A stretch of DNA of 54,628 nt from JAWLBR01 sp041687495. Its GTDB lineage: Bacteria > Bacillota > Limnochordia > DTU087 > JAAYGB01. The notes under the pieces were generated by a model. That model made no database searches. It saw only the letters and a program-made list of their open reading frames with translations, and was not told the origin of the DNA. This document shows, in pieces, positions 23,847 to 32,380 of the stretch. The stretch lies in NCBI GenBank assembly GCA_041687495.1, contig JAWLBR010000009.1:1-54628 (forward strand), written 5' to 3'. Position 1 is the first letter of the stretch, and the number at the start of each line of letters is the position of its first letter. A program made the position numbers and the translations under genes.

Positions 23847-24551
23847 ATGCTGGAAGTAAAAGACCTGCATGTGTATTACGGCGGCATCCACGCCCTCAAG
23901 GGGACCTCGTTCTTCGTGGAATCGAAGCGGATTGTCACGCTCATCGGAGCAAATGGTGCCGGTAAGACGACAACCCTCAGGACGATCTCTGGGTTGCTTC
24001 GACCCCGCCAAGGTACGGTGACCTTGGAAGGGCAGGACATCACTGGGGTTTCGCCGCATCTCATCGTAGGGCGGGGATTATCGCAGGTACCGGAAGGGCG
24101 GCGTATCTTTGCCGAGATGACAGTCCTGGAAAACCTAGAGCTGGGTGCCTATCTGCGCAAAGACTCGGATGGAATCAAGAAGGATTTGGAATGGGTCTAC
24201 GAGCTGTTTCCTCGGTTGGCCGAGAGAAAGAGCCAAGTGGCGGGCACACTGAGTGGGGGAGAGCAGCAGATGCTAGCCATGGGCAGAGGCCTGATGGCAG
24301 CTCCCAAACTGCTGATCTTGGATGAACCGTCCATGGGTTTGGCACCATTGTTAGTCAGGGAGATTTTCGCCATCATTGAGGAGATAAACTCGGCGGGGAT
24401 GACTGTCCTGCTGGTGGAGCAAAATGCTCATATGGCACTGTCCATTGCCGATCAGGCATATGTGTTGGAAAACGGCCGCATTGTCCTGGAAGGGCCTGCC
24501 GCTGAGGTTGCGACAAACGATCAGGTGCGAAAAGCCTACCTGGGAGGGTAG
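23847..24551 (+). CDS. livF: Branched-chain amino acid ABC transporter ATPase LivF
   Basis: A 234-residue ABC ATPase. Walker A is GANGAGKTT (about residues 35-43), the LivF-specific LSQVPEGRRIFAEMTVLENL stretch follows, the signature is LSGGEQQMLAMGRGL, Walker B is LLILDEPSMGLAP, and the H-loop region is LLVEQNAHMAL. Last gene of the liv operon, followed by a terminator at 24593. Confidence 0.95.
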   Translation: MLEVKDLHVYYGGIHALKGTSFFVESKRIVTLIGANGAGKTTTLRTISGLLRPRQGTVTLEGQDITGVSPHLIVGRGLSQVPEGRRIFAEMTVLENLELGAYLRKDSDGIKKDLEWVYELFPRLAERKSQVAGTLSGGEQQMLAMGRGLMAAPKLLILDEPSMGLAPLLVREIFAIIEEINSAGMTVLLVEQNAHMALSIADQAYVLENGRIVLEGPAAEVATNDQVRKAYLGG

Positions 24552-24592
24552 CGGGCTCTCCGGGTTTGATCCATAGACATTGCGGAAAGTTT

Positions 24593-24618
24593 GGCCGGGC
24601 ACAACGCCTGGCCTTTTT
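24593..24618 (+). terminator. Intrinsic terminator of the liv operon
   Basis: GGCCGGGC / GCCTGGCC (24593-24600 and 24606-24613) with loop ACAAC, followed by TTTTT. It separates liv from the division cluster. Confidence 0.85.
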
Positions 24619-24640
24619 GGTATAGTGCAGCGGGAGCAGG

Positions 24641-24669
24641 TTGCCCAAAACTGGCTATTAGTGTACAAT
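24641..24669 (+). promoter_or_regulatory. Sigma-A promoter of the yggS-sepF cluster
   Basis: TTGCCC (24641-24646), 17-nt spacer, TACAAT (24664-24669). Transcription would start at about 24676, 135 bases before yggS and immediately before a short hydrophobic ORF. Confidence 0.75.
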
Positions 24670-24678
24670 TGGCGGGTT

Positions 24679-24765
24679 ATGGAAGGATTCTTCTCAGGGC
24701 TTGGAGAAGCTTTGTGCGTAATGGGTGTTCTATGGCTTTTTGCCTTGCTTCGCAACGGAGGCTGA
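24679..24765 (+). CDS. Possible 28-residue hydrophobic peptide upstream of yggS
   Basis: ATG 24679 opens a 28-codon frame whose product (MEGFFSGLGEALCVMGVL, then WLFALLRNGG) could be a single membrane helix. It sits only about 9 bases after the predicted -10, so it would be nearly leaderless. GGCGGG just before it is at best a weak ribosome site. It could be a small membrane protein, a leader peptide or chance. Confidence 0.25.
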   Translation: MEGFFSGLGEALCVMGVLWLFALLRNGG

Positions 24766-24810
24766 CTTTAGGCGCCCAGATGCTAAGGACGTCGGGGGTT
24801 GCGATTCTAC

Positions 24811-25494
24811 ATGGATATTTCTCGAAATGTTCAAGAAGTCTTGGGTCGGGTGGTACAAGCTTGTCAAGACAGTGCTCGGACTCCCGATGCGGTGACAGTG
24901 ATCGGAGTCACGAAGTACGTGGATATTTCGCAAATGAAAGCTTTGCTGGCCGAAGGAATCACTAATCTTGGAGAAAATAGGGTCCAAGACGCTCAAGACA
25001 AGTTGCTTCGCCTACAGGAACACAAATTCACGGCTCACATGATTGGGCATCTTCAGCGCAACAAGGTAAAGCGATGCTTGGAGCTTTTTGACATGATCCA
25101 CTCTGTAGATAGTTGGCGCCTCGCCCTGGAGATTGACAAAGAGGGCCGTCGGGTGCGCAAGGTGATGCCGTGCCTGTTGCAGGTTAATGTTTCCGGTGAG
25201 GAAAGCAAGTCGGGATTTGCGCCACGGGAACTGGAACGGGTTTTGCCGCAGATCGGCGAACTTGAGCACCTGAGCGTGAAGGGGCTTATGACGATGGCGC
25301 CCTTTTCGGACGATCCCGAGGAAGCAAGACCTGTGTTTCGCGGCTTGCGTGAGTTGGCGCAGAAGCTAAAAGGGCAGGAAATTCCTGGGATCGATCTCGC
25401 TGAGCTGTCGATGGGTATGTCGAATGATTTTGAAGTGGCCATTCAAGAAGGAGCGACCATGGTTCGCATTGGGAGTGCTTTTTTTGCGGAGTGA
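24811..25494 (+). CDS. yggS: YggS-family pyridoxal phosphate homeostasis protein
   Basis: A 227-residue PLP-binding TIM-barrel protein (YggS/PROSC/YlmE). Signatures are VTVIGVTKYVDISQMKALL with the PLP lysine (about residue 34), NLGENRVQDAQDKL, HMIGHLQRNKVK, VNVSGEESKSGF, GLMTMAP and the C-terminal LSMGMSNDFEVAIQEGATMV, which binds phosphate. It buffers PLP and affects amino-acid metabolism but has no known catalytic activity. ATG 24811 is used. TTG 24799 is possible. It is the first of the ylmE-ylmF-ylmG-ylmH-divIVA series seen across Bacillota. Confidence 0.93.
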   Translation: MDISRNVQEVLGRVVQACQDSARTPDAVTVIGVTKYVDISQMKALLAEGITNLGENRVQDAQDKLLRLQEHKFTAHMIGHLQRNKVKRCLELFDMIHSVDSWRLALEIDKEGRRVRKVMPCLLQVNVSGEESKSGFAPRELERVLPQIGELEHLSVKGLMTMAPFSDDPEEARPVFRGLRELAQKLKGQEIPGIDLAELSMGMSNDFEVAIQEGATMVRIGSAFFAE

Positions 25495-25552
25495 CCACAG
25501 TTAGCCCGTAATATAGTAGACTGATGTGGACTTTGGGGTGGGGTGAGTTAAC

Positions 25553-25993
25553 GTGTCCGGCAAACTATGGGATAAACTACTGAGTGTGATTGGGTTTGAG
25601 GACGAAGTGGTTGCAGTAAGCGAAGAAGAGATGGGAAGGGAACCAGTCTCTTCACCGTACACCGACGGGTCGACGCCGGAGCCGGTGTCTTCGGGCAAAC
25701 AAGCAAAGGTGCTAATATTGGCTCCCCGGGGATACAGCGATGTACAGGAGATTGCCAACCACTTAAAGAACGACAAGGCGGTTATTGTTACGCTAGAGGA
25801 TCTTGAACGGGATCTGGCCAAACGCATTGTGGACTTCATGAGCGGGGTTGCTTATGCCCTTGATGGCGAGGTTCAGCGGGTGGCAGAGGGCATTTTCGTC
25901 TTTGCACCTAAGTCTGTGGTTGTAGATACAGATAGCTATGCCGCCCTAAGAGAACGGGCTGCGATGCAGGACGGAGAGTTAAGCGAGGAGTAA
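25553..25993 (+). CDS. sepF: Cell division protein SepF
   Basis: A 146-residue protein with an N-terminal amphipathic membrane-binding segment (SGKLWDKLLSVIGF), an acidic linker (about 17-48) and the SepF domain (about 50-135). That domain holds KVLILAPRGYSDVQEIANHL, VIVTLEDLERDLAKRIVDFM and the conserved GVAYALDGEVQRVAEGIFVF. It polymerises and anchors FtsZ to the membrane at the septum. GTG start at 25553. It lies between yggS and proC. Confidence 0.95.
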   Translation: MSGKLWDKLLSVIGFEDEVVAVSEEEMGREPVSSPYTDGSTPEPVSSGKQAKVLILAPRGYSDVQEIANHLKNDKAVIVTLEDLERDLAKRIVDFMSGVAYALDGEVQRVAEGIFVFAPKSVVVDTDSYAALRERAAMQDGELSEE

Positions 25994-26033
25994 GGGCTGT
26001 ATTTCATCGTAGCTCGGCAAGGAGGCGTCGGAA

Positions 26034-26846
26034 GTGGGCAAGTGTGCACTAGGCTTGATAGGTGCAGGAGCCATGGGCTCGGCCCTGATCGACGGACTGA
26101 TCAGCAGTGGTTTCCTAGCACCTAACGACGTAATTGTATATGATATTGCAACGGAAAGAGCTGCTTCTCTTCAGGAGCGCTATGGTTGCTTGGTGGCCCA
26201 GAGTGTGTCGGAGCTGTTGGCCCAGTGCAGTCGTCTTCTCCTGGCGGTCAAGCCGTATCAGATTTTGGCAATACTTGGGGGAATTGGTGATGGATTAGCG
26301 GGCCATTCTGTAGTGTCCATCGCCGCTGGAGTCACCTTGACCGCGCTGCAGGAGATATTGCCTGAGGGATGTGTAGTGACTCGAGTCATGCCAAACACTC
26401 CGGCTCTCATCGGGAAAGGCGTTACGGCTCTCAGCTTTAGTCAAGACGTGCCTAGTTCAGAACGGAACTGGCTCATGGCCGCCTTTTCCCGGGTTGGTAC
26501 GGCTGTGATGGTTCCGGAAACACAAATGGATGCGGTGACTGCCGTCAGCGGCAGTGGCCCAGCTTATGTCTATCTCTTCCTTGAAGCTCTGATCGATGCC
26601 GGGGTTACAGCCGGATTGCCTCGGGAGACGGCATCAACTTTGGCAATAGATACTGTTATCGGTGCCGCTGAGATGTTGAAGGAGACTGGATGGCATCCGG
26701 GTCAGCTTAAGGCTCAGGTGATGTCCCCAGGAGGTACTACGGCCTACGGCTTGAAAGAGTTAGAGGTTAAGGGTGTGCGCTCGGCTGTGCTTGAGGCTGT
26801 CCTGGCAGCAAAGCAGCGATCAGAGGTGATGGGGGCAAGAGACTAG
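26034..26846 (+). CDS. proC: Pyrroline-5-carboxylate reductase
   Basis: A 270-residue NAD(P)H-dependent enzyme making proline from pyrroline-5-carboxylate. It has the N-terminal Rossmann motif LGLIGAGAMGSALIDGLI, the VKPYQ segment, VVTRVMPNTPALIGKGVTAL and the C-terminal signature VSGSGPAYVYLFLEALIDAG, with MSPGGTTAYGLKELE close to the end. GTG start supported by GGAGGCG about 8 bases upstream. Its insertion between sepF and yggT occurs in many clostridia. It has no direct role in division. Confidence 0.95.
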   Translation: MGKCALGLIGAGAMGSALIDGLISSGFLAPNDVIVYDIATERAASLQERYGCLVAQSVSELLAQCSRLLLAVKPYQILAILGGIGDGLAGHSVVSIAAGVTLTALQEILPEGCVVTRVMPNTPALIGKGVTALSFSQDVPSSERNWLMAAFSRVGTAVMVPETQMDAVTAVSGSGPAYVYLFLEALIDAGVTAGLPRETASTLAIDTVIGAAEMLKETGWHPGQLKAQVMSPGGTTAYGLKELEVKGVRSAVLEAVLAAKQRSEVMGARD

Positions 26847-26858
26847 GGGGGAGTTCCA

Positions 26859-27125
26859 ATGAATTTTCTCGTCGGTTTAGTAGATATGGCCATCGAAATC
26901 TACACGTGGATTTTGATTGCCAGAATTTTGATGTCTTGGCTGCCAAACCTGGACCGTTACCACCCGGTAGTCAAGTTCATCTACGCAGCAACAGAACCTG
27001 TGTTGGCGCCTTTCCGCAACTTGATTCCACCGCTCAATGGACTGGATCTGTCGCCTATCGTTGTGTTTCTTCTGTTGGGGTTTGTGCGCAGACTGATTAT
27101 TAGAGCGTTGTTCTATCTGCTGTGA
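26859..27125 (+). CDS. ylmG: YggT-family membrane protein (YlmG)
   Basis: An 88-residue protein with two membrane helices (about 3-24 and 63-85). The loop reads MSWLPNLDRYHPVVKFIYAA and TEPVLAPFRNLIPP, the YggT hallmark. The family is implicated in membrane or division-site organisation, without a defined activity. It starts 12 bases after proC with GGGGGGAG upstream of the ATG. Confidence 0.92.
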   Translation: MNFLVGLVDMAIEIYTWILIARILMSWLPNLDRYHPVVKFIYAATEPVLAPFRNLIPPLNGLDLSPIVVFLLLGFVRRLIIRALFYLL

Positions 27126-27213
27126 TGAAATTGCGTTGGTTTTCTGCCGAGAGTTTTGAGGTCAGTGGGGCTCTATACTCCTGGCACTGGGAAAGTGGAA
27201 GAAGGGGATAGTC

Positions 27214-28002
27214 ATGTTTGATCGTGAGCGTCTGTTGTCTCACCTTTCCGATTCTGAGGAACGGGAGTTAGGAAATAGAGTTTTGGACCTAGCTGAACAG
27301 GTCTACCGAAATAATGACCCTAGATTCACTGGATTTCTTGATCCCCGGGGTGTTGACATTGCTGTGGGGATTGTGCGCGGAATTCAGGGTCTAGCTTGTC
27401 TGTCCGATGGCGGTTATCGCCAGGCGGAGCGCAAAATTGTCGCGATTTACCCAGATTACTACCTAACTGAAACGTTGGAGCTGCCGGTACGATGCTTGCA
27501 GGCAGAGGGTGACTTTAGCTATGAGAGCGTGTCGCACCGAGACTTTTTGGGAAGTCTGTTGGCCTGTGGGATTCAGCGTTCCAAAGTGGGGGACATCATT
27601 GTTACAGACACTGGTTGTCAGGTAGTGGTGGCCGAAGACATTACCGACTATGTTATGACACAGTGGCAGGCAGTCCATCGCGTTCCAATCCGCGTACACT
27701 CGATCGAGCCCGAACAACTGGCAGTGAGCCCGGAGCGAGTTAAGGAGATTAGGACAACGGTAGCTTCCCTGAGGCTAGATGCAGTTGCTAGCTCAGGGTT
27801 TGGTACATCCCGCACCAAGATGGCTAAGGAGATTAATGGGGAACGGGTGAAAGTGAACTGGAAAACAGTTACCAATCCCAGCGGCAGTGTGGAGCAAGGG
27901 GATATAATCTCTATCCGAGGCCGAGGCCGAGTGGAAGTAGAGGCCATCATCGGAGAGACCCGCAAGGGTCGGCTCAGCTTGCTGCTCAAGCGGTATATAT
28001 AG
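27214..28002 (+). CDS. ylmH: YlmH S4-domain RNA-binding protein
   Basis: A 262-residue protein with an N-terminal YlmH domain (about 1-160, with FLDPRGVDIAVGIVRG and HRDFLGSLLACGIQRSKVGD) and a C-terminal S4 RNA-binding domain (about 183-250, RLDAVASSGFGTSRTKMAKE, VKVNWK, GDIISIRGRGR). The family is linked to cell division in streptococci and, from recent work I recall, to rescue of stalled ribosomal 50S complexes in B. subtilis. The latter is interesting next to the rqcH gene further downstream. Confidence 0.93.
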   Translation: MFDRERLLSHLSDSEERELGNRVLDLAEQVYRNNDPRFTGFLDPRGVDIAVGIVRGIQGLACLSDGGYRQAERKIVAIYPDYYLTETLELPVRCLQAEGDFSYESVSHRDFLGSLLACGIQRSKVGDIIVTDTGCQVVVAEDITDYVMTQWQAVHRVPIRVHSIEPEQLAVSPERVKEIRTTVASLRLDAVASSGFGTSRTKMAKEINGERVKVNWKTVTNPSGSVEQGDIISIRGRGRVEVEAIIGETRKGRLSLLLKRYI

Positions 28003-28029
28003 CCGCTAACCAAACCGGAGGTGGACTTG

Positions 28030-28614
28030 ATGCTCAAACCCATGGATATCCACAACATGGAGTTTCGCACAGCGTGGCGAGGGTATGATCAGCAGCAGGT
28101 GGACCAATTTACCAGCCGGGTTTTCGCCGAATATGAAGCCATTTTCAAAGAGAACGAGCAGCTGAAACAGGAGATTGTCGAGCTGAAGGATCAGGTTAGC
28201 CGACAGTCGCGAATGGAAACGAGTATCTACGATGCCATTGAGCTGGCTAAGAAGACCGCTGAGACTGCCAGGGAGTCTGCTCAGGTGGAGGGGGAGTCCA
28301 TCATCGCCGCCTCGCGCCAGGAAGCGGAACATATCATACGCCAGGCCCAAAAAGAAGCGGACAAGCTGGAAGCACAGGCTCGGCAGGCGGCGGCGGTTCA
28401 TGAAGAACGTGTTCGAAGGCTGAAGCGGCAACAGGAGGAATTTCGTCGGGAGATGCAGCGGGTTATCGCCAGTACCCAAGAGTCGCTGCGACTGATGAAT
28501 ACCTCGTCCCAAGAGGCACTTGAAGAGACTCGGAGAATGCCAGTACACACAACCCGTACTCTCGAGGAAACAGCGGTGACGGAGGAAATAGCTGCTTCCG
28601 ATGATGGTAAGTAA
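28030..28614 (+). CDS. divIVA: Cell-pole/division-site protein DivIVA
   Basis: A 194-residue coiled-coil protein. The N-terminal DivIVA lipid-binding domain reads MLKPMDIHNMEFRTAWRGYD then QQQVDQFTSRVF. Long heptad-rich segments cover about residues 35-165, and an acidic tail follows. DivIVA senses negative membrane curvature and places division or sporulation partners at septa and poles. ATG 28030 follows GGAGGTGG, so the GTG at 28021 lies inside the ribosome site. It ends the division cluster just before the ileS promoter. Confidence 0.93.
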   Translation: MLKPMDIHNMEFRTAWRGYDQQQVDQFTSRVFAEYEAIFKENEQLKQEIVELKDQVSRQSRMETSIYDAIELAKKTAETARESAQVEGESIIAASRQEAEHIIRQAQKEADKLEAQARQAAAVHEERVRRLKRQQEEFRREMQRVIASTQESLRLMNTSSQEALEETRRMPVHTTRTLEETAVTEEIAASDDGK

Positions 28615-28639
28615 ATGGTGAGTTAAGTTTGTCCAGCCC

Positions 28640-28669
28640 TTGACGATTTCTGGATAGTTCTTGTATAAT
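28640..28669 (+). promoter_or_regulatory. Sigma-A promoter of the ileS T-box leader
   Basis: TTGACG (28640-28645), 18-nt spacer, TATAAT (28664-28669). It directs transcription into the T-box leader. Confidence 0.85.
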
Positions 28670-28679
28670 ATGTGGCATA

Positions 28680-28983
28680 TTCTAAGATATGAGCTGGCGG
28701 TAGCGGCTGTCAGCAGATTATTCCAAAGACGCGGAAGAGAACAGTAGCTGTACTAAAGCTCCGTACAGAGAACCGGGGTAAGGTGAGAGCCCGGGACGGC
28801 TGAGTGCAGTGAACATCATCTCGGAGTCGCTGGAGTGAACTCTACCGTAGTGTAGAAAGTAGCTTCCGCCGAAGTGGGCATCGTTACCTGCCTGGTCAAG
28901 TTGGAGGCACTGCCTGGCAGATGCGTCAACTGAGGTGGTACCGCGGGTAGAATCTCGTCCTCATTGGGGACGGGTTTTTTTTA
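28680..28983 (+). promoter_or_regulatory. T-box leader (isoleucine tRNA-responsive riboswitch) of ileS
   Basis: A leader of about 300 nt with the conserved T-box sequence AACTGAGGTGGTACCGCGGG (28928-28947), whose GGTGG pairs with an uncharged tRNA acceptor end. The terminator stem is at 28954-28974 (CTCGTCC / GGGACGGG) with eight T residues after it. In Stem I the stretch GAACATCATC (28811-28820) offers ATC codons (28815-28817) as the isoleucine specifier. Uncharged tRNA-Ile should stabilise the antiterminator and raise IleS expression. Confidence 0.92.
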
Positions 28984-29023
28984 TGCGAACTTGAACCACG
29001 ATTTTGAGACGGGGGGATAGGCA

Positions 29024-31816
29024 ATGGATTACCGCAAGACAGTGCACTTGCCCAAAACAGAATTCCCGATGCGGGGTAATTTAGCCAAACGCGAGCCTCA
29101 GATGCAGGCGGCATGGGATGAGGAAAGAGCTTATCAGCAGTTGGTAGACAGTAGAAAAGGTGGAGAATCGTTTGTTCTGCACGATGGTCCTCCCTATGCC
29201 AATGGTCACATCCACTTGGGAACGGCTCTGAACAAGATTCTGAAGGACTTTGTTGTCCGTTCGAAAAGCTTGCAGGGGTATTATGCACCCTACGTACCAG
29301 GTTGGGACACACATGGTCTGCCGGTAGAACAAGCAGTGATTAAGTCCCTGGGCGTTGATCGCCACAGTATGTCCATCGTGGAGTTCCGGCAGAAGTGCCG
29401 AGAGTTTGCTTTGGGGTGGGTCGAAACCCAAAAGGCTGAGTTCAAGCGGCTCGGCGTCTGGGGACAGTGGGATGACCCTTATCTGACTCTTAAGCCCGAG
29501 TACGAAGCGAAACAGATTGAGATCTTTGGAGAGATGGCCAAGAAGGGTTACATCTACAAGGGTCTGAAGCCAGTCTATTGGTGTGCCGATTGCGAAACTG
29601 CCCTGGCGGAGGCAGAGATCGAATACCATGATCACACTTCGCCGGCGATTTTCGTGAAGTTCCTGGTCAAAGATGGGAAGGGCGTTCTAGCCAACAGTGA
29701 GACGGCCTTTGTGATCTGGACCACCACACCTTGGACTATTCCCGCTAACGTGGCCATTACTCTTCATCCAGATTTCACCTATACGCTCGTAGACACCGAC
29801 CAGGGGAAACTGATTATGGCCAAGGACTTAGTTTCGGCCGTAAGTGAGGCAACGGGTCTACAGGTTAGGGAAGTGCTGGGAGAATGGACAGGGGCAGACC
29901 TGGAAAGGGTTGTTTGCGCCCATCCGCTTACCGGCGGTGACTCGTTGGTGATTGTCGGTGACCACGTCACATTGGAGCAGGGCACAGGATGTGTGCATAC
30001 TGCGCCAGGACATGGACTGGAAGACTACGAAGTTGGCCTGCGCTATGATCTACCTGTGTTTGCCCCGGTAAATGGTCAGGGACGCTTTACCGATGAAGCC
30101 GACAAGTACGAAGGGATGAAGTTGGAGGAGGCCAACCCGGTGATCATCGATGATCTACGGGATGTGGGAGCACTGTTGCACACCCATGACATCGAACACC
30201 AATATCCTCATTGTTGGCGCTGTAAGAGTCCTGTGGTCTTTCGTGCTACCTCTCAATGGTTTGCGTCGGTTGATGGGTTCCGCAAAGAGGCGCTAGCCGC
30301 AATTCGGCAGGTGAAATGGATCCCCAAGTGGGGCATTGACCGGATCACCAATATGGTAGCTGATCGCCACGATTGGTGTGTATCCAGACAGCGGGTCTGG
30401 GGTGTGCCGATTCCCATCTTTTACTGCGAGTCCTGTGAAGAGGCAGTAATCAACGACGAGACCATTCAATCAGTGCGCGCGGTGTTTGCCAAGGAGGGAT
30501 CGGACGCCTGGTTTGCCCATGAAGCCAGCGAACTTCTTCCAGAAGGGTTCCAATGCCCGAAATGCGGGCACACACACTTCCGGAAGGAAACAGACATCAT
30601 GGATGTTTGGTTTGACTCGGGGGCCAGCCATGCCTCAGTGCTCCAGCAAAGACCAGAGCTGTCGTGGCCTGCAGATCTTTATCTGGAGGGCAGTGATCAG
30701 CATCGGGGGTGGTTCCAATCCTCGCTGCTGACGTCGGTTGCCGCTTTTGGCCAACCGCCCTATAAAGCAGTACTGACCCATGGTTTCATTCTCGACGGCG
30801 AAGGCTTCAAAATGTCGAAGTCACTGGGAAATGTAATCGCACCCGTTGATGTGTGCAGCAAGTGGGGCGCAGATATCTTGCGGCTATGGGCAGCATCTTC
30901 TGATTACCGAGGAGATATTCGTTTCTCCGAGGAGATCATGAAGCAAAGAGCCGAAGCCTATCGCAGGATTCGCAACACTATGCGGTTCTTGCTCAGTAAC
31001 CTCAGCGATTTCGATCCGGATCAAAATACCGTAGCGTATGACCAATTACCGGATCTCGAGAAGTTTGCCCTTAACCGGCTCAGCCGCCTGCAGGAGCGGG
31101 TCCTTGAAGCCTATAATGACTGTGAGTTCCATGTGATCTACCACTCGGTACACCATTTCTGTTCAGTGGAGCTGGGCGGGTTCTACTTGGATGTGGTCAA
31201 AGACACTCTGTACTGCGATGAGCCAGATGGCCTTTCTCGGCGGTCGGCTCAGACGGCCATGTATCACATGGTTCGGGTTCTGACTAAGCTGCTTGGACCG
31301 ATTATCCCCCACACAGCTGACGAAGTGTGGCAGTTTATTCCTGGCCAGAAGGAAACAGACAACGTACACCTGGCCACTATGGAAGAGCTGCCCAGTGAGT
31401 GGATCAACGACAGTCTTGAAGACACATGGAGTCAGCTGCTGGAAGTTCGGTCGGATGTAGCTAAGGTATTGGAGGAAGCTCGAGCCAGTAAACTGATCGG
31501 CAGTTCCAATGACGCCCAAATTTTGCTGTATCCAACCAAGCAACAGGAGCAACTGCTGGGTAAATTTTCGGCCTGTGATCTGGCTCGGCTATTCATCGTG
31601 TCAGAAGTTGGTGTGCGTGACAGTAGCGCAGAGATTCCCGCAGCTGCCCGTCGGTTTGCTGAAAGCGGCTTAGCAGTAGTGGTACAGAAGGCTACAGGAG
31701 AGAAGTGCCAGCGGTGCTGGAAGTACACTCCAGAGGTCGGCCAACAGCAGTTGGAGGGACTGTGCCAGCGCTGCAGCGATGTAGTGAACACCCACTATCA
31801 TTCGGCGCTGGAATAG
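29024..31816 (+). CDS. ileS: Isoleucyl-tRNA synthetase
   Basis: A 930-residue class I synthetase charging tRNA-Ile. The HIGH motif is PYANGHIHLG at 57-66 and KMSKS is at 596-600. The large CP1 editing domain (about 180-400, with FVIWTTTPWTIPANVAI and GTGCVHTAPGHG) hydrolyses Val-tRNA. The C-terminal zinc-binding tail has CQRCW and CQRCSD cysteine pairs (about 897-920). It is the bacterial (Zn-finger) form of usual length. Expression is under the T-box leader described here, and a terminator follows at 31848. Confidence 0.97.
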   Translation: MDYRKTVHLPKTEFPMRGNLAKREPQMQAAWDEERAYQQLVDSRKGGESFVLHDGPPYANGHIHLGTALNKILKDFVVRSKSLQGYYAPYVPGWDTHGLPVEQAVIKSLGVDRHSMSIVEFRQKCREFALGWVETQKAEFKRLGVWGQWDDPYLTLKPEYEAKQIEIFGEMAKKGYIYKGLKPVYWCADCETALAEAEIEYHDHTSPAIFVKFLVKDGKGVLANSETAFVIWTTTPWTIPANVAITLHPDFTYTLVDTDQGKLIMAKDLVSAVSEATGLQVREVLGEWTGADLERVVCAHPLTGGDSLVIVGDHVTLEQGTGCVHTAPGHGLEDYEVGLRYDLPVFAPVNGQGRFTDEADKYEGMKLEEANPVIIDDLRDVGALLHTHDIEHQYPHCWRCKSPVVFRATSQWFASVDGFRKEALAAIRQVKWIPKWGIDRITNMVADRHDWCVSRQRVWGVPIPIFYCESCEEAVINDETIQSVRAVFAKEGSDAWFAHEASELLPEGFQCPKCGHTHFRKETDIMDVWFDSGASHASVLQQRPELSWPADLYLEGSDQHRGWFQSSLLTSVAAFGQPPYKAVLTHGFILDGEGFKMSKSLGNVIAPVDVCSKWGADILRLWAASSDYRGDIRFSEEIMKQRAEAYRRIRNTMRFLLSNLSDFDPDQNTVAYDQLPDLEKFALNRLSRLQERVLEAYNDCEFHVIYHSVHHFCSVELGGFYLDVVKDTLYCDEPDGLSRRSAQTAMYHMVRVLTKLLGPIIPHTADEVWQFIPGQKETDNVHLATMEELPSEWINDSLEDTWSQLLEVRSDVAKVLEEARASKLIGSSNDAQILLYPTKQQEQLLGKFSACDLARLFIVSEVGVRDSSAEIPAAARRFAESGLAVVVQKATGEKCQRCWKYTPEVGQQQLEGLCQRCSDVVNTHYHSALE

Positions 31817-31847
31817 AAGCTGGTATGCTAGTGTGAGTGAATAAACT

Positions 31848-31890
31848 AAGTGCATCCTGCCGAGGGTATTGGCGGGGTGCACTTTTTTGC
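31848..31890 (+). terminator. Intrinsic terminator after ileS
   Basis: 14-bp stem AAGTGCATCCTGCC / GGCGGGGTGCACTT (31848-31861 and 31871-31884, with G-T pairs) and a T-run directly after. Confidence 0.85.
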
Positions 31891-32004
31891 CTTGCATCTA
31901 TCCATAGCTTGGTTACTTTGGCGAGGGTAGTCTGTTTGCCGGGGGTACTTGTGGGACACATTAGTTAGTGTCAATACTGGTAAGGCGGGCAGGTGACAGT
32001 GGCA

Positions 32005-32310
32005 ATGGCAGAGGGAAATCAATCCTTGGTGGACAGATTGGGCCACCGAATGGCAGAGCTATCATCACGGTTGGAGAATTCCAGTATAGCGGAGTATGTG
32101 GCATTGTACCGCCGTCCTTGGCGGTTGTTTTACTTTCAATTCATGTCAGGAATCTTCCGAGGTTTCGGCATTGCCGTGGGGTTTACTGCCATTGGTGCCC
32201 TCTTTCTGTATGTACTGGGAAAAGTAGCTGCCCTCAACCTTCCAGTTATTGGTCACTTTGTGGCAGAGATCGCCCGAATAGTGGAAATGGAGCTATCTAT
32301 CCCACCGTAG
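32005..32310 (+). CDS. DUF5665-type small membrane protein
   Basis: A 101-residue protein. The N-terminal half is polar (LVDRLGHRMAELSSRLENSS), followed by YRRPWRLFYFQFMSGIFRGF, one strong membrane helix (about 50-75, GIAVGFTAIGALFLYVLG) and an amphipathic end (LPVIGHFVAEIARIVEMEL). This matches my memory of the DUF5665 family common in clostridial spore formers next to yteA/lspA. No function is known. ATG 32005 has AGGTGA 8 bases upstream. GTG 31993 or 31999 are alternatives. Confidence 0.7.
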   Translation: MAEGNQSLVDRLGHRMAELSSRLENSSIAEYVALYRRPWRLFYFQFMSGIFRGFGIAVGFTAIGALFLYVLGKVAALNLPVIGHFVAEIARIVEMELSIPP

Positions 32311-32380
32311 GTCAAGTAGGTGCTCCTTACCGGTTCGCACCAGCTTGATCTGCCCGGTGGGTGCGAGGAGGGCCAAAGCG

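Noticed and set aside
28680..28983. Protein-coding gene in the gap before ileS
   Set aside because: The sequence is a T-box leader. No supported ORF is present.
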